A stretch of 64,000 nucleotides of DNA from Paraphysomonas bandaiensis (GCA_965644295.1 CBFFRP010000199.1:186001-250000); one strand, 5' to 3'. Positions 33,487 to 44,266 are shown, numbered from the stretch's first letter. Notes: generated from the letters alone by a model not told the origin. Program-made: numbers and translations.

Positions 33487-34245
33487 TGCGATAGAATTAA
33501 GATAATCAGTCTATTTCCCTGTCGTTATAAGCGTATGCTCATCACTTTAACCCATTAGTAATACGGAAGAGATCTGAATATTGTGGTTATAGATGAGATC
33601 TGATTGATAAGAGTAGTCTGAATAAGTGAAACAGTAAATAGATATTATGAACAGGATAATAGAAAGATATGTAGCTTATACTCTCAGCTCGCTCTATATG
33701 AGTTCTGTGTGTGTGGAACAGCTATCTGAGTATCTTCATATAGCCAGATATACATGCATGTTCTGCCTGCCTGCCTGGTGGAATTCTATTTTTCCGTAAT
33801 CATGTTCTGTATTGTGTACTGAATACCAAATAGCGTATATATGGGTATACTGGTATACTTGCAGTGGGAATGATGTACAGTATACTGTGTACATGTGTTG
33901 AGCTGCTGAAATAGCCCCATTTTCTCTCCAAATAATCTCCAAAATGATGAATTTTGTGTATGAAAATTGATTATTTTGAGAGAAAATGCAGTGGGGTATA
34001 CTGTATTTCTCGCAATGCTCCTGTAGGAACTTGGAATTCCTACTCTACTGTACAGTACATTATATATGTTGTACTTGCACAAAACTACACACTTTTTGCC
34101 AAAAAAACTCTTTCCCATCAAAAAATGGGTATATTGCAGAGTGCATGGCGGTCTCAATGCATGGTCTCACTTGTACATTCACGAGTCCAGCCACTTAATA
34201 TTCGTCTTGTAACAATTATCAATTTCCAAGTTTTTCTTCCTAATT
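33487..34245. promoter_or_regulatory. Divergent promoter with GTATACTGGTATAC and TACTGTACAGTA
   Basis: The gap is about 760 bases. GTATACTGGTATAC lies at 33845-33858 and the perfect palindrome TACTGTACAGTA at 34046-34057. Complementary ATTTTCTC...GAGAAAAT segments around 33920-33990 could fold. No exact GTACTGCTGTAC is present. Confidence 0.45.
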
Positions 34246-35265
34246 ATGTATCGTAATACTCTTCTTACATTGGTCACCATTGTAACGGCCGTTTTAGGTC
34301 AGAAATCAATGATCCCGCTAAGCTCGAATGAATACTCCTATACGAGAGGAAACCCTTCTTCTAGTATTGTAGTAGAAATGTATATTGACTTAGCATGCAG
34401 TGCCACTATGGATGCGTGGCCTACACTGAATGAAGTAGTGGACGCTTATAGCAATGATGTGTTTTTCGAGTAAGCCACTGGCTTGTCATAATATCTTTGT
34501 CATTGTATGCTATTAGATATCATGTATTCCCTCTTCCGTACCACCAGCAGGCATTTATTCTATCAAAAGCTGCATCAACGGTACGGTTTTTCATGAGAAA
34601 CCTGTAGTTTGTAACCTAAGCAGGTGAACTACTTTGGAGACTCAGCCTCCTCTGTCTTCACATACATGGATACAACGTTTGCCAACCAGGTGTGTGTTGC
34701 TAACTCTGAGAAGACCTGTCAGCTAATCGAACAGGATGTTAGGCGGAAATATACAATTCAGCCACTGCCGATATGACTTACACAGAGGTCGTGGAGTTGG
34801 TGAAGGGCTGGGCTACAAATGGTCGCTGTCTTTTTTTGTGTGAAAGTGTACATCTCACATGTATTTAGGCACCGGGGTCACGGATGAAGAGTATGCTATC
34901 GGAATGGACAGGTTTTTATAAGATGTTACTATAAGTAACTTTTATTTAGTTAAATTTTTTCTGTAGTAACACTGACGAAGGTCATGACCTTGAGATGGCA
35001 ACCCGGTACATGTGGAAGGTAACCATTCATGCTGTGCAACCCAGTGAGTAATTTGATGGGTAGTTTGCGACGTTACATCATATTAATGGTACCCCTTTAT
35101 ATTCTATTAATGGTCTGGAGGTGATGGGACTTTCCACCTTTGCCGAGGTAGGTCTTTGTATCAGTTTAGATTGATGCTCACTTTGGTACCATGCAGTGGG
35201 CTTATACATTAGACCCACTCATTGAAGCAGCACGCCTTCGTAAGAAAGCTGGAAGAGATCTTTAA
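34246..35265 (+). CDS. Secreted DsbA-like thioredoxin-fold protein
   Basis: The exons I can join in frame are 34246-34469, 34517-34580, 34624-34689, 34743-34821, 34869-34911 and 34967-35018. A further coding block (GTPLYSINGLEVMGLSTFAE, about 35090-35148) and a last exon (WAYTLDPLIEAARLRKK, about 35196-35265) follow, but I found no clean acceptor for the former. The signal peptide MYRNTLLTLVTIVTAVLGQ is followed by VVEMYIDLACSATMDAWPTL, HVFPLPYHQQAFILSKAAST, NSATADMTYTEVVELVKGW and the cis-Pro GTP loop, as in DsbA-like proteins. The usual CxxC is replaced by CSAT, so thiol oxidase activity is doubtful. The unresolved junction may mean a non-canonical intron or recent decay. A truncated copy lies at 29935-30370. 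Confidence 0.75.
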
Positions 35266-35615
35266 CTGCATGATATGATGAAAGAGTTTACATGCTGATT
35301 GTCTATTTTGTGTCTGCAGTGCACATGAAAAGTCATCCAGGGTTAGCAGCTATTTTGATATACCTTTCTAACTAACTTGAAATCAATGACAAGCTATTCG
35401 AGCATCTTATGACTGTAAATAGTACAATATTACCTACGTATATATCAGGCCTTACTGAGACGGTTTGTGTAATACAACTGGCAGTAATTGTAAAATTAGC
35501 TGTCGTAATAGGTAATAGTACCTACTGTAACAGAAGCAGGCGGGTGCAGCAGAGTGAGTGACACAACTTTATTGTTGGATAGACTGTCACTTAATTATTT
35601 AGTCGTTAAAAACAT
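35266..35615. other. Convergent 3' gap
   Basis: Between the DsbA-like (+) and TrmB (-) gene ends; no feature recognised apart from AT-rich sequence. Confidence 0.5.
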
Positions 35616-36749
35616 CTATGCTATTTTACTATCTGGCGAGATAGCATGGATGACCATATGATGAATACTTTTGTACTTACGCTTCACATACGTACATCTC
35701 TCTGTTTCATACTTAAAAAATACAGATGGCAATTCGAGGTGTCTCTCAATGGCATCGATACTAGTAAATACGGGGACTACGGGGGTATCACTCGAGACAT
35801 CACCATTGGTACCCTTTGCAGTGCATTCAGAATAAGTTGAAACCCCCTGCAAACCTTTGTCGCTTGATACGGAAGCAGAGGCCTTGTCATGTGTCGCTTC
35901 CTCAGAAGGTGGTGCCTCAGGCCGGAATTCAGCACACACAGGTGGATGAAACAAATCACACAAGCGTTGGGCTAGCCGATGCTCATCACACCTACCATCT
36001 CCGCTACACATGTCCGTCGCAGATTCATTTCCTTCAGCCATAGAAATATCACTATGATCATTACGTAATGAAGAGGATTTCTGAGTTGCTGTTGACTCTC
36101 TCTCGAGCTGACGCGGTACGTCGCTGGCTGACACCATAGCACGCACATCGCAAACCACCTCCCGTACATCACTTTGAAGGTAAAATAATCCATTCGGCAT
36201 AAGATGTGCCCATACACTCCGCAGTAGAGACTGGGTCAAAATTCGCCTCTTCTTGTGCTTTCCCTTCCAATGGGGATCTGGGAATTGAACGCACACAATA
36301 TATACACTACAGCGCTGCTTGTCAAGATCACTAAGAATAGTCTCCAAGTCACCAGCTATGATATTTGCATGAATAAATCCTAAATTCTCGAAAGAATGAA
36401 CTTTACGGTTACTTTCAGTTTCATTCGTATCATGCACCTCACTGTGGTCCTGTTCCTTGTCATAATTCAATACAACCTCAGGGCAATGGTGCTGTCTAGT
36501 GGAAAGAAGAAGAGCATCTAACCTCAGCTCTAATCCCAAATAATTATAATCTATACAGTCTCTAGCAGCATTCAGTAACCATTCGCCTTCTCCACATCCT
36601 AAGTCTATAATGAACGGTTTGGATGTATCACGGAAAGACTGTTTTATCCAATCTGATGACAGTGTTGATAGGCAATTATTGTGTTTTGATTTAAGGGGGT
36701 TCAACTGACGAGGTGGCTCCCCATCGCGTCTTCTTTTACGCCGTCCCAT
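35616..36749 (-). CDS. tRNA (guanine-N7-)-methyltransferase (TrmB/METTL1 family)
   Basis: One exon, 377 residues. Basic start MGRRKRRRDG, SAM-binding motif IIDLGCGEGEW (about 47-57), and the family hallmark QFPDPHWKGKHKKRR (155-169), followed by LPNGLFYLQSDV-like sequence (LMPNGLFYLQSDVRE). The enzyme forms m7G46 in tRNA variable loops, normally with a WD-repeat partner (Trm82/WDR4) not present here. A long acidic/Ser-rich insertion (about 215-320) makes it larger than the usual 230-290 residues. The final TERxTY motif is present, but the last 20 residues may come from reading into an intron: a GTAAGT occurs after TYVK. It lies head-to-head with the UBAC2-like gene. Confidence 0.93.
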   Translation of the reverse strand: MGRRKRRRDGEPPRQLNPLKSKHNNCLSTLSSDWIKQSFRDTSKPFIIDLGCGEGEWLLNAARDCIDYNYLGLELRLDALLLSTRQHHCPEVVLNYDKEQDHSEVHDTNETESNRKVHSFENLGFIHANIIAGDLETILSDLDKQRCSVYIVCVQFPDPHWKGKHKKRRILTQSLLRSVWAHLMPNGLFYLQSDVREVVCDVRAMVSASDVPRQLERESTATQKSSSLRNDHSDISMAEGNESATDMCSGDGRCDEHRLAQRLCDLFHPPVCAEFRPEAPPSEEATHDKASASVSSDKGLQGVSTYSECTAKGTNGDVSSDTPVVPVFTSIDAIERHLELPSVFFKYETERCTYVKRKYKSIHHMVIHAISPDSKIA

Positions 36750-37203
36750 AGTGTGTTATGATCCTATGAATCTATGGACAGCGTGAGTTAAGGTTACATG
36801 TAAGGTCATATATAGTATACATATACAGGGATCCATCCAAACCACGGTATACGAGATATACATTGTATTCCTCGAACTCGTACTGCAGTATTGTCTTACA
36901 CTACACTCTTATTGTGTCGTACAATTGTATATGTATAGCAGTACGGAGTACGGCATTCACGATATAGCCCTACAAAGTACAGCAGTACAACAGCATATAT
37001 GTATAGCAGTACATCGCACAACTCCTATGATACTCTACATATACTATACTGTACATGTACAGCAGTACATATATACATATAAGCTCACAGCTGGATGATA
37101 TATACAGAATTCCAGTTATATTAATACACCTCACGATAACATTATCAATCCACATAGGACGTGCTGTGAGGACCCCACTATATCGAATCAATTGAAGTAT
37201 ACT
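36750..37203. promoter_or_regulatory. Divergent promoter with five AGCAGTAC/CTGCAGTA elements
   Basis: GTACAGCAGTAC occurs exactly at 36977-36988 and 37057-37068; TATAGCAGTAC at 36934-36944 and 37002-37012; and GTACTGCAGTA at 36880-36890. It is one of the two densest clusters of this motif in the window, within a 455-base gap between two starts. Confidence 0.65.
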
Positions 37204-38438
37204 ATGTCAGGAGGATTCGGTCAGTACACTATCAAATAAACTCCTCTCTAATCTAATATATATATATATATACAGAGCACTGTCCTGTCACACTGGCATT
37301 CGCTATATTTACTACATTTTCATCATTATTTAAAAAGAAATCTTTCCAGAATGGCATAGGTTATGATTGTAATGCGTCCTTATACCCCTTATGTCTCTAC
37401 AGATACTCTCGCTCTAACACGTGGAGAATTTTCCCGTCTCATTACAGGACATGTATGTTTCAGCAGCATGCCTCAGGTGTTTATTGGCGTTATGTTAATG
37501 TACACTATGAGACAGTTTGAGAGACAGGTGATATCATGACTAATACATGGCATATATATGTAACTGCCACGCAGCTTGGAACTCGAAAGTTTGGTTCATT
37601 TGTTGCTGTGTCATACGCAATAGCGACGTTATCTCAACTTGCTGTCGTCACAACGGCATCTTCTATGGGCATTTCAATATCTATGGCTCCGGGACCGTAT
37701 TTCTTTATTTATTCCCTTTTAGCGCTCTATCACAGTACGTCGTGTAATGAATTGTGTGCTTTCATCATATCGTGTGTTTAGGACACGTTCCTAAGCTGCA
37801 TCCTAGCCGTCACTCACTGTTGGGCGGTTTTAGATTCTCCGAGAAGACGTGGACATATCTGTTCGCATTGCAACTTCTTCTGGGGGACGGCATAGGAAGT
37901 GTTTGCGCCGGCGGGTCTGGTCTAGCAGCCGGTTACCTTTATCTTAGCAACATTTTATGCCTCCAGTCATTCCGAATGCCTAGATTCATTGAGGTAGGAT
38001 GCAGTAGTATACATGCGCCTTGTTGATAACTCTCATACACTGTCGTGTGGCGTATACAGAGGCTCTGCTCTCCTGTTTCTTACCTTCTTGGTAATAACTA
38101 CCGACCCAACACTGCAGTACCAAATCCTTTGGGAGGGACTGGAGTAGGAAGGGCCCCACGTGTGCCTGCTGTTCCTGAATTTCAGCGTCAACAACAGGAC
38201 GATGGGTATAGTCATATGCTTCCTCCACAAGTGACAGCTCCTCCGTCGGAGGAAGATATACAAAGCATTGTGGTGAGTTACCAATTGCGCTCTATTGTCA
38301 CGCAAACTGTTGTAGTGTTTCTCTTACCTCTTTCATCAGAATCTTGGTTTTGAGAGGCAACAGGCCATCAACGCTTTGCGGCTTACAGGGAATAATGTGG
38401 AAGCAGCTGCCAATAATCTTTTCTCAGGGACCGACTAA
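37204..38438 (+). CDS. UBAC2-like rhomboid-fold protein with C-terminal UBA domain
   Basis: Seven exons, 37204-37219, 37276-37359, 37403-37527, 37575-37734, 37782-37993, 38060-38272 and 38340-38438, give 302 residues with all phases closed. The N-terminus MSGGFEHCPVTLAFAIFTTF is a membrane helix. The rhomboid/derlin-type motif TRGEFSRLITGHVCF, YTMRQFERQLGTRKFGSF and further helices (LFALQLLLGDGIGSVCAG) follow. A Pro-rich linker leads to a UBA domain (LGFERQQAINALRLTGNNVEAAANNLF). UBAC2 in animals is an ER membrane protein linked to lipid-droplet and ERAD trafficking. No catalytic Ser/His pair is apparent, so it is a pseudoprotease-type member. Confidence 0.92.
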
Positions 38439-38825
38439 TGATTGACGTGGATACCGGTAGTATAAACAAAATAATATTTTTATCATACTAGTTTCCACTT
38501 GCATTCTGTAAGAGCAACAATGATGTCTTAGGTAGTAGCTGAGTAATTCGATTAATAGTTAGTTATATGAAATGGAGTGGATAATCGTATAAGAATATAC
38601 ACCATGTGGAACTCAGTCATTAGCCGGTGGAGGAATGGATGCAGAGCACGAGCTCTCCGCCAAGTATTTTTGTATCAGGCACAATCGAGTGCATGGTATA
38701 TACCAGTAGATTGCCATCAGCGTTTATATAGCTGACTACTACTTGTAAAAGTCGGTCTCCATGGTAACATCCAGCTATTGATATAAAAAGATCGTGCACA
38801 TTTTACAAGGACAAAGCAAACAAAC
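38439..38825. other. Intergenic stretch
   Basis: No feature recognised; possible upstream region of the small protein at 38826. Confidence 0.4.
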
Positions 38826-39074
38826 ATGTTGTTATTACGAAGATATATGAATAGCTTAACACATGCAGGGCTGGGACATACTGTTGCTATCTCATTGGCA
38901 GCCATTCTTGCAATTTCTGTCCCCCTTTTGGGCACAGCAAGAAGGAAACCATTTGATGAATTTTTCACATTCTTAGTGAATCGATTCCCGGAGCACGTAC
39001 GACTTAAAATGTACAAACACTATGATCTACGTATGCAAAATGCAGTATGGGTCATGACCTTTTGCCGTTATTAA
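38826..39074 (+). CDS. Small membrane protein of unknown function (82 aa)
   Basis: A short frame with a basic N-terminus (MLLLRRYMNSL), one membrane helix (HTVAISLAAILAISVPLLG) and a basic, aromatic-rich tail (KPFDEFFTFLVNRFPEHVRL). Composition is coding-like, unlike random frames here. The size and layout resemble small organelle or ER membrane subunits, but I recognise no family. Confidence 0.45.
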   Translation: MLLLRRYMNSLTHAGLGHTVAISLAAILAISVPLLGTARRKPFDEFFTFLVNRFPEHVRLKMYKHYDLRMQNAVWVMTFCRY

Positions 39075-39184
39075 AACTCAATTGAAAAAAACATCGCACA
39101 GTACTCAAACTGAATGAAGTGAACAAATCACCACCAACATTCAAGGCTGCGCTACATTAGCTAGAAATAAATTAATTTAATACG

Positions 39185-40396
39185 TTAATTAAAAGTAGCA
39201 CATTTTCCCGGATCTCCACAGCACCTACGATTCTTCAGAGCAATGCTGTCATATGTCATTTTCCAGTAGCCTACATTTTCGGAATCAGGATGTTCCGTGT
39301 ATACTCCATCGCTATTACGTTTCCAGATATCATCAAACGCCGTAATTCCAATTTTAGAGTATCCAGCCTTAATGAACGGTTCTTCATACATTTTATTGTG
39401 AAAAGAATTTTCAATCGATATGAAATCCACTTCCACCGCACTGAAGTTAATCCCTGACAGTGCCTTCAGTTCATAGCCCTCAATATCGAAATCCATATAA
39501 TCTACTTTATGCACATCATATTTATCAAACAAGGATTGCAATGTATCACATTCAGTGACAGTTCGATTATATGAGGTGCCCTCCATTTTCTGCATGATAT
39601 GCATATCATTATCTTCCTCCACGAATGCCAGTTGATGTCGGAGTGTTAACGGCACCGCAAATGTCAGGTGCCCTTTCGAATCAGAAATACACTTCTCAAC
39701 AACACGACACGACCGTACACTTCGAATTTTTTCCGCGAGCTGTGGGTTAGGCTCGATGCATATCCCGTCCCAGCCAAGACATCTGTCAAAGAACCAAGAA
39801 TTACTGTCACGAACTGGATCATTGGCCCCGACATCAACATAGAATCCTTTATAGCCGCTAGGATATAAACTCCTTTTCTTGAAAAAATTTTCATATAAAA
39901 AGTAATCTTGGTGCCATTGAGAATTGGAGCTTTCTAGACATGTATCAATACTTGTTGTGTCAAGCAGTAACCCCGCTCGTTTCCCATGGACAAGCATTCC
40001 ATTAAATAACTGCATGCAATACTCTTGTAGGATGTCATGCTCAACACAAAAACATGCAATTGAATGGTAAAAATCTACGTCTTTGTAGAGTTTATATTCA
40101 ACACTCGTATCTACATCATCGTACTGTATCATAACAGCAATGGAATATACGACATCATTGGGGTTATTGTTCATTGGACAGGTAGAGAATGAATACAAGG
40201 ACTTATCATCAATTCGACTGAATTGGGAAGTTGAGTCGCTCACAGTAATGAGAACATCAGGAGATATAGAGATCTTGAGAGCCTCTATGATAGAGTGGTA
40301 TGTATCTGTGGGTGATTGCGATGCAGATTCTATTGGATGTATACAAGCAAATTGAACGAGATACAGAAGTAGAACTATAGGTGGGTGGGATTTCAT
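39185..40396 (-). CDS. FkbM-family SAM-dependent methyltransferase, secretory-pathway
   Basis: One exon. I chose the Met at 40396 because it begins a signal or anchor (MKSHPPIVLLLYLVQFACIH); an in-frame Met at 40462 would add 22 polar residues. This gives 403 residues. The C-terminal half is an FkbM methyltransferase: GYKGFYVDVGANDPVRDSN (SAM binding), WDGICIEPNPQ, and VDYMDFDIEGYELKAL. The 170-residue N-terminal part is Cys-containing and unrecognised. FkbM enzymes O-methylate small molecules or sugars, so a luminal glycan or metabolite substrate is likely. It lies head-to-head with another SAM methyltransferase. Confidence 0.88.
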   Translation of the reverse strand: MKSHPPIVLLLYLVQFACIHPIESASQSPTDTYHSIIEALKISISPDVLITVSDSTSQFSRIDDKSLYSFSTCPMNNNPNDVVYSIAVMIQYDDVDTSVEYKLYKDVDFYHSIACFCVEHDILQEYCMQLFNGMLVHGKRAGLLLDTTSIDTCLESSNSQWHQDYFLYENFFKKRSLYPSGYKGFYVDVGANDPVRDSNSWFFDRCLGWDGICIEPNPQLAEKIRSVRSCRVVEKCISDSKGHLTFAVPLTLRHQLAFVEEDNDMHIMQKMEGTSYNRTVTECDTLQSLFDKYDVHKVDYMDFDIEGYELKALSGINFSAVEVDFISIENSFHNKMYEEPFIKAGYSKIGITAFDDIWKRNSDGVYTEHPDSENVGYWKMTYDSIALKNRRCCGDPGKCATFN

Positions 40397-40969
40397 GTGA
40401 TGGTGTGAACAGATCCTAGTGTTCATGTATATATTATGGTGATCTGGATCATAGCTACTCATATACTAGTATGGGTATACATATGGATATGATGGACGAA
40501 GTAGAGTCGGAAGCAAGAAGTCGGCATCCTTTGTGTATTTTTGTTCCAATAAGCCTCTAATATTGAGACAACAATTATATGTATTACAGACGTAGTTGTA
40601 TAGCAGTAATATAAAGAATATTTGCTTTAATATATTTCCGAAAAATAAGATGCTGACTGCCCATACGAGTGCGTGTTCAACTCAACTAAATTCATCAGTA
40701 CGACGTATTCTTGCTGTATAGTATACCATCGTATACTGGTATACGCAGAGCTGAAAACTGACTGATATAACGACTAAAATATGCCATTTTTTATAGCATG
40801 AATCTTATAAAATGGAGATATTGGTATCAGCGTGGGATAAAAAACAAGAACATATGGAACAGCGGGGGATAGAAAACAACACACGTAGGTAGTGATGCAT
40901 AATGTGGTTGCTTGGATACAGGCAGCTATGATAAATATATTAACATAATTAGAAAGGACCTAACGCAAT
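40397..40969. promoter_or_regulatory. Divergent promoter with GTATACTGGTATAC and TAGCAGTA
   Basis: GTATACTGGTATAC lies at 40731-40744, nested in GTATACCATCGTATACTGG; TATAGCAGTAA is near 40600. Head-to-head gap of 574 bases between two methyltransferase genes. Confidence 0.45.
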
Positions 40970-41776
40970 ATGAAAGCCAGTACATCATTTCGAGATTTCA
41001 TCTTCGGGGTGCTTTCCTCATCTTTACTCTTTATCGGAGTTCTCTATGCAACCGATCATTTGACACCGTTCTTTTGCTCGCCACATACGTCCAAATCAAC
41101 ACCCCAAATAATCAAGTCTCTAGATTCGAAATCTTTTCCACATTTATCAAGATCACTACAAGAATCAATCCCTATATCTGAAGAGGTGAAAGCCTTTCAA
41201 GCAGCTATACAACGCGATATGGAGGCGAAGGGCAGAAAGAATTTGGTTAGTGCTATTCCTAAAGGCACCATTGGAATGGAAATTGGTGTTTGGAGGGGGG
41301 AGTTTTCACAACTATTTGTAAATGTTGTTGAACCTAAGGAACTGCATCTTGCTGACCCTTGGGCTTTTCAGCCACAATTTTCGCACAGACTCTATGGTGG
41401 GTCTAAAGGGGGAAATTCACGGAAGCAACTCGGTATGGATAAAATATATAGCGATGTTGTCGAAAGATTTAAGGATGTTCCTTCTGTTCAAGTTCATCGC
41501 AACTGGTCTTGCACTTTACAGTATGTCTTTGAGAAGGATTACTTCGACTGGATATACATAGATGGCAATCACTATTTTGACGGAGCGTTTGCAGACCTTT
41601 GCACAACTCTTAAGCTTGTGAAAGTGGGAGGTTTTTTGCTTGGTGATGATGTAGAATGGAAAAATGATGGTGGCGAACGGAGTGTAGAATTAGCCCTCGA
41701 ACATTTCTTGAAGTTTGAGAAGTGTGCGAAAAAAGTTGCGATTGGGAATAACTTCGTATTACAAAGAGTGTGTTGA
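40970..41776 (+). CDS. Class I SAM-dependent methyltransferase, type II membrane protein
   Basis: One exon, 268 residues. An N-terminal anchor (RDFIFGVLSSSLLFIGVLYAT) and a short stem lead to a methyltransferase domain: GTIGMEIGVWRGEFSQLF (SAM loop), ELHLADPW, FDWIYIDGNHYFDGAFADL and KVGGFLLGDDVEW, as in the Methyltransf_24 type. Orientation predicts a luminal catalytic domain in ER or Golgi. Its divergent neighbour is also a methyltransferase with a secretory signal, so the two may act on the same glycan or secreted metabolite. Confidence 0.88.
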   Translation: MKASTSFRDFIFGVLSSSLLFIGVLYATDHLTPFFCSPHTSKSTPQIIKSLDSKSFPHLSRSLQESIPISEEVKAFQAAIQRDMEAKGRKNLVSAIPKGTIGMEIGVWRGEFSQLFVNVVEPKELHLADPWAFQPQFSHRLYGGSKGGNSRKQLGMDKIYSDVVERFKDVPSVQVHRNWSCTLQYVFEKDYFDWIYIDGNHYFDGAFADLCTTLKLVKVGGFLLGDDVEWKNDGGERSVELALEHFLKFEKCAKKVAIGNNFVLQRVC

Positions 41777-42688
41777 CCTCGTACAAGTTTTAAGAATTCG
41801 TATCCTGAGAAGGGATATATACGTGTTAACTGTGTCATTCTTAGACAGTCTCTATCCAGCGATAGCTACGACGATACAATTGCAGGACGTAATGCCTTAA
41901 ACTCAATTGTGAAAGACGTAATACTAGCTCTAATATGCACTATCGTAATAGATGTGGTACACGGAAAAGTATCTACTTAGCATCCGCCTGCTACTGGTAC
42001 TTGCTTAGGAAGAGTTATGATCAATATCGCCCCATCTCACTACGGTTTTGAAAACATTATTTCACGTGACGCCCATTTCACTGCGCTCACTATTAATAGC
42101 TTAATATGCTCTAGTATACTGGTATATTTGTATATACTATATACTTGGTTGTCATCCTGACATTGTAGTCCTTATCTGCTAGCACTTAGGGCATGCAGTG
42201 TACTTGAATAGATAAAAAAGTAGAAATAGGACAATATTACACAATGTAATATGATAACAGGGTATATACAGTTTATTGTTTATTGCGGTATCTATTTAGT
42301 GCAGAGGGTATGTCAACATTTATATACGGTAAGGTTGTAGAAAACTTAAAAGAGTATATAAAATATTATTACCCAGTAAGAAATCAATTGTAATGATATA
42401 CCATTTCAACGCGAATTTTAAGATATACGATACAACGTATTTCTGTCGGAAAAGTACTATTTTAATATTTTAATGCATGATGCATATATTAATATCCATG
42501 ACAAATGTAACATATATAAGATATAAGGCATTAAAAAATACAGTGTTATGTAGAAAGTAGACTATTTTACGTAAGTATAATACCAGATAATGGAATACCA
42601 GGAATGCTTTATATAGATGATCCAAAGACGATGATCGTAAAGTGTAGAAATATAAACCTTTAATTCAATGCAAAAGCATAACACGGCG
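41777..42688. other. Convergent 3' gap
   Basis: About 0.9 kb between gene ends without a recognised exon. Contains AGTATACTGGTATAT near 42114 and AT-rich runs. Confidence 0.45.
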
Positions 42689-43672
42689 TCAATCTTTGAA
42701 CTTACCTCTGGGTTGAAGAAGATCAAAAAGACATAGTTCAGTACAGGATAGTGGGGGAGGAGGTGGAGGAGGCCAGTGGTATGCATCCGCTATCTCTCCT
42801 GGTAGTGGTCCACGGGCAACAGTAATCACGTGCGTATTATCAAGACTGCTGAAAGTAAAACTCCACTGAGGGCAAGGCCGATTGTCGATACGCGCTATGG
42901 CATATCCTTCGATCCCCCCTCTTCCGGAAGGGTAGTTACTACGAAACGATATATTAAATTCAATCGTGCTCAAGTCCATCTGCAGTCCGTCCCCTACAGC
43001 CTTAATGTAAGCCTCTTTGAGCGACCAGTTGATAAAAAAGTGGTTGTACACTTCCCTATCAGTCGGGTACAGCAAAGATTCTCGCAATTCGATGGCAGTA
43101 AAGTGGTACTTGAATAACTTCACATATGCCGCAGCAGACCCCTGCCACGAACGCCGTGGGGAAAGAGCCACAATGTCAATACCCACCAGATGGTCTGTCG
43201 CACTGGTAATCCCCACATACGAGCCGTGGTGTGAAGTGTTATAGTTCCAGTTTCCCACTTTGTGGTAGCATGACACGACATAAGGCTTGTTCGCCTGAGT
43301 ACGTTTGATCTCATACTCCGAGTCACCACAGCCTAGCTGCTTACGAATTATTTTGCGCTGCAAGAGTGTACTCACCACGGAACGTTTCCAGTCCTCATAC
43401 TGTCTCAGATTTTGTATCTTTTCTTTCTCGTGTGACGTGAGGCTCTCTAATACAGTATCAGTAATTTCTGTTGGCTCTATTTGTTTCACGTCGACGACAA
43501 CAACCTCCCCCAGTTGCTCCTCCAGATTCTTTTTGACAGGGTAGTGCTCATCATCAAAACACAATTTAGGATATGTAGATTTGCAGTTAAAGTCAAAATC
43601 AAGATCACAGGACACTGATGTCGGTGAGTCCGGGTAAGGAGTTTTGGCCTTGCGATTAGGTGTTGATGTCAT
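42689..43672 (-). CDS. 4'-phosphopantetheinyl transferase (Sfp/AASDHPPT type)
   Basis: One exon, 327 residues. The substrate loop FN-type motif appears as NYNTSHHGSYVGI (about 144-156), the metal-binding motif VGIDIVAL (163-170, with Asp) and WSLKEAYIKAVGDGL (216-230, with the second metal Glu). These are the defining motifs of the Sfp superfamily, which transfers phosphopantetheine from CoA to acyl, peptidyl or aminoadipate carrier proteins. The N-terminal 70 residues are variable. The C-terminus has a run of eight prolines and a tail that may extend past a missed intron. No carrier-protein gene is seen in this window. It lies head-to-head with the oxygenase gene. Confidence 0.93.
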   Translation of the reverse strand: MTSTPNRKAKTPYPDSPTSVSCDLDFDFNCKSTYPKLCFDDEHYPVKKNLEEQLGEVVVVDVKQIEPTEITDTVLESLTSHEKEKIQNLRQYEDWKRSVVSTLLQRKIIRKQLGCGDSEYEIKRTQANKPYVVSCYHKVGNWNYNTSHHGSYVGITSATDHLVGIDIVALSPRRSWQGSAAAYVKLFKYHFTAIELRESLLYPTDREVYNHFFINWSLKEAYIKAVGDGLQMDLSTIEFNISFRSNYPSGRGGIEGYAIARIDNRPCPQWSFTFSSLDNTHVITVARGPLPGEIADAYHWPPPPPPPLSCTELCLFDLLQPRGKFKD

Positions 43673-44266
43673 ACTCTACAGCAGATATGTATATATGAAA
43701 TAGAGCGAGAATACTGATGTTCTGCAGCATCCGAAATCAAGTTTGGCGATTATTCAGGGCGTGGGATTGGGGAGTCGTTGCAACGCTCAGTGGACTTCAA
43801 TGCAACAGACATCACTCCAACCATCAGTCAGGAGCGATATCTAAAGACTGAAGCAAGATGATTACAAGTGTCTGTTATATAGCATCACATGTATACTTTG
43901 AACACTGTCATTTAGCACCATCTGTATTGAAACTACAGTGACACTAGAGAAAATATAGTGCAAATATGTAGGAGTTCAATCACATCTGCTATGCCCATTG
44001 CACATCTACCTGAATATGCATACGCTACAGACTATAGCCTACAGTCACATGCTGCTGTATGCCCCGCAACGTATATACGAGTATATGAGCAGAGTACAGT
44101 ACAGTATTCCTACAGGATGTGGACACTTTTCTACTGCTGTACACTACTGTAGGGTATATATATACATCGTATTCCGGAAACATCCTCGACATTTCTCGCA
44201 GCTTCATAACACACACATATCCATATAGATCACAGTCATAACACATCACATACTTTAAATCTACAT
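43673..44266. promoter_or_regulatory. Divergent promoter with CTACTGCTGTAC element
   Basis: CTACTGCTGTAC at 44131-44142, GCTGCTGTATG near 44051 and AGAGTACAGTACAGTA near 44092. The gap is 595 bases. Confidence 0.5.
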
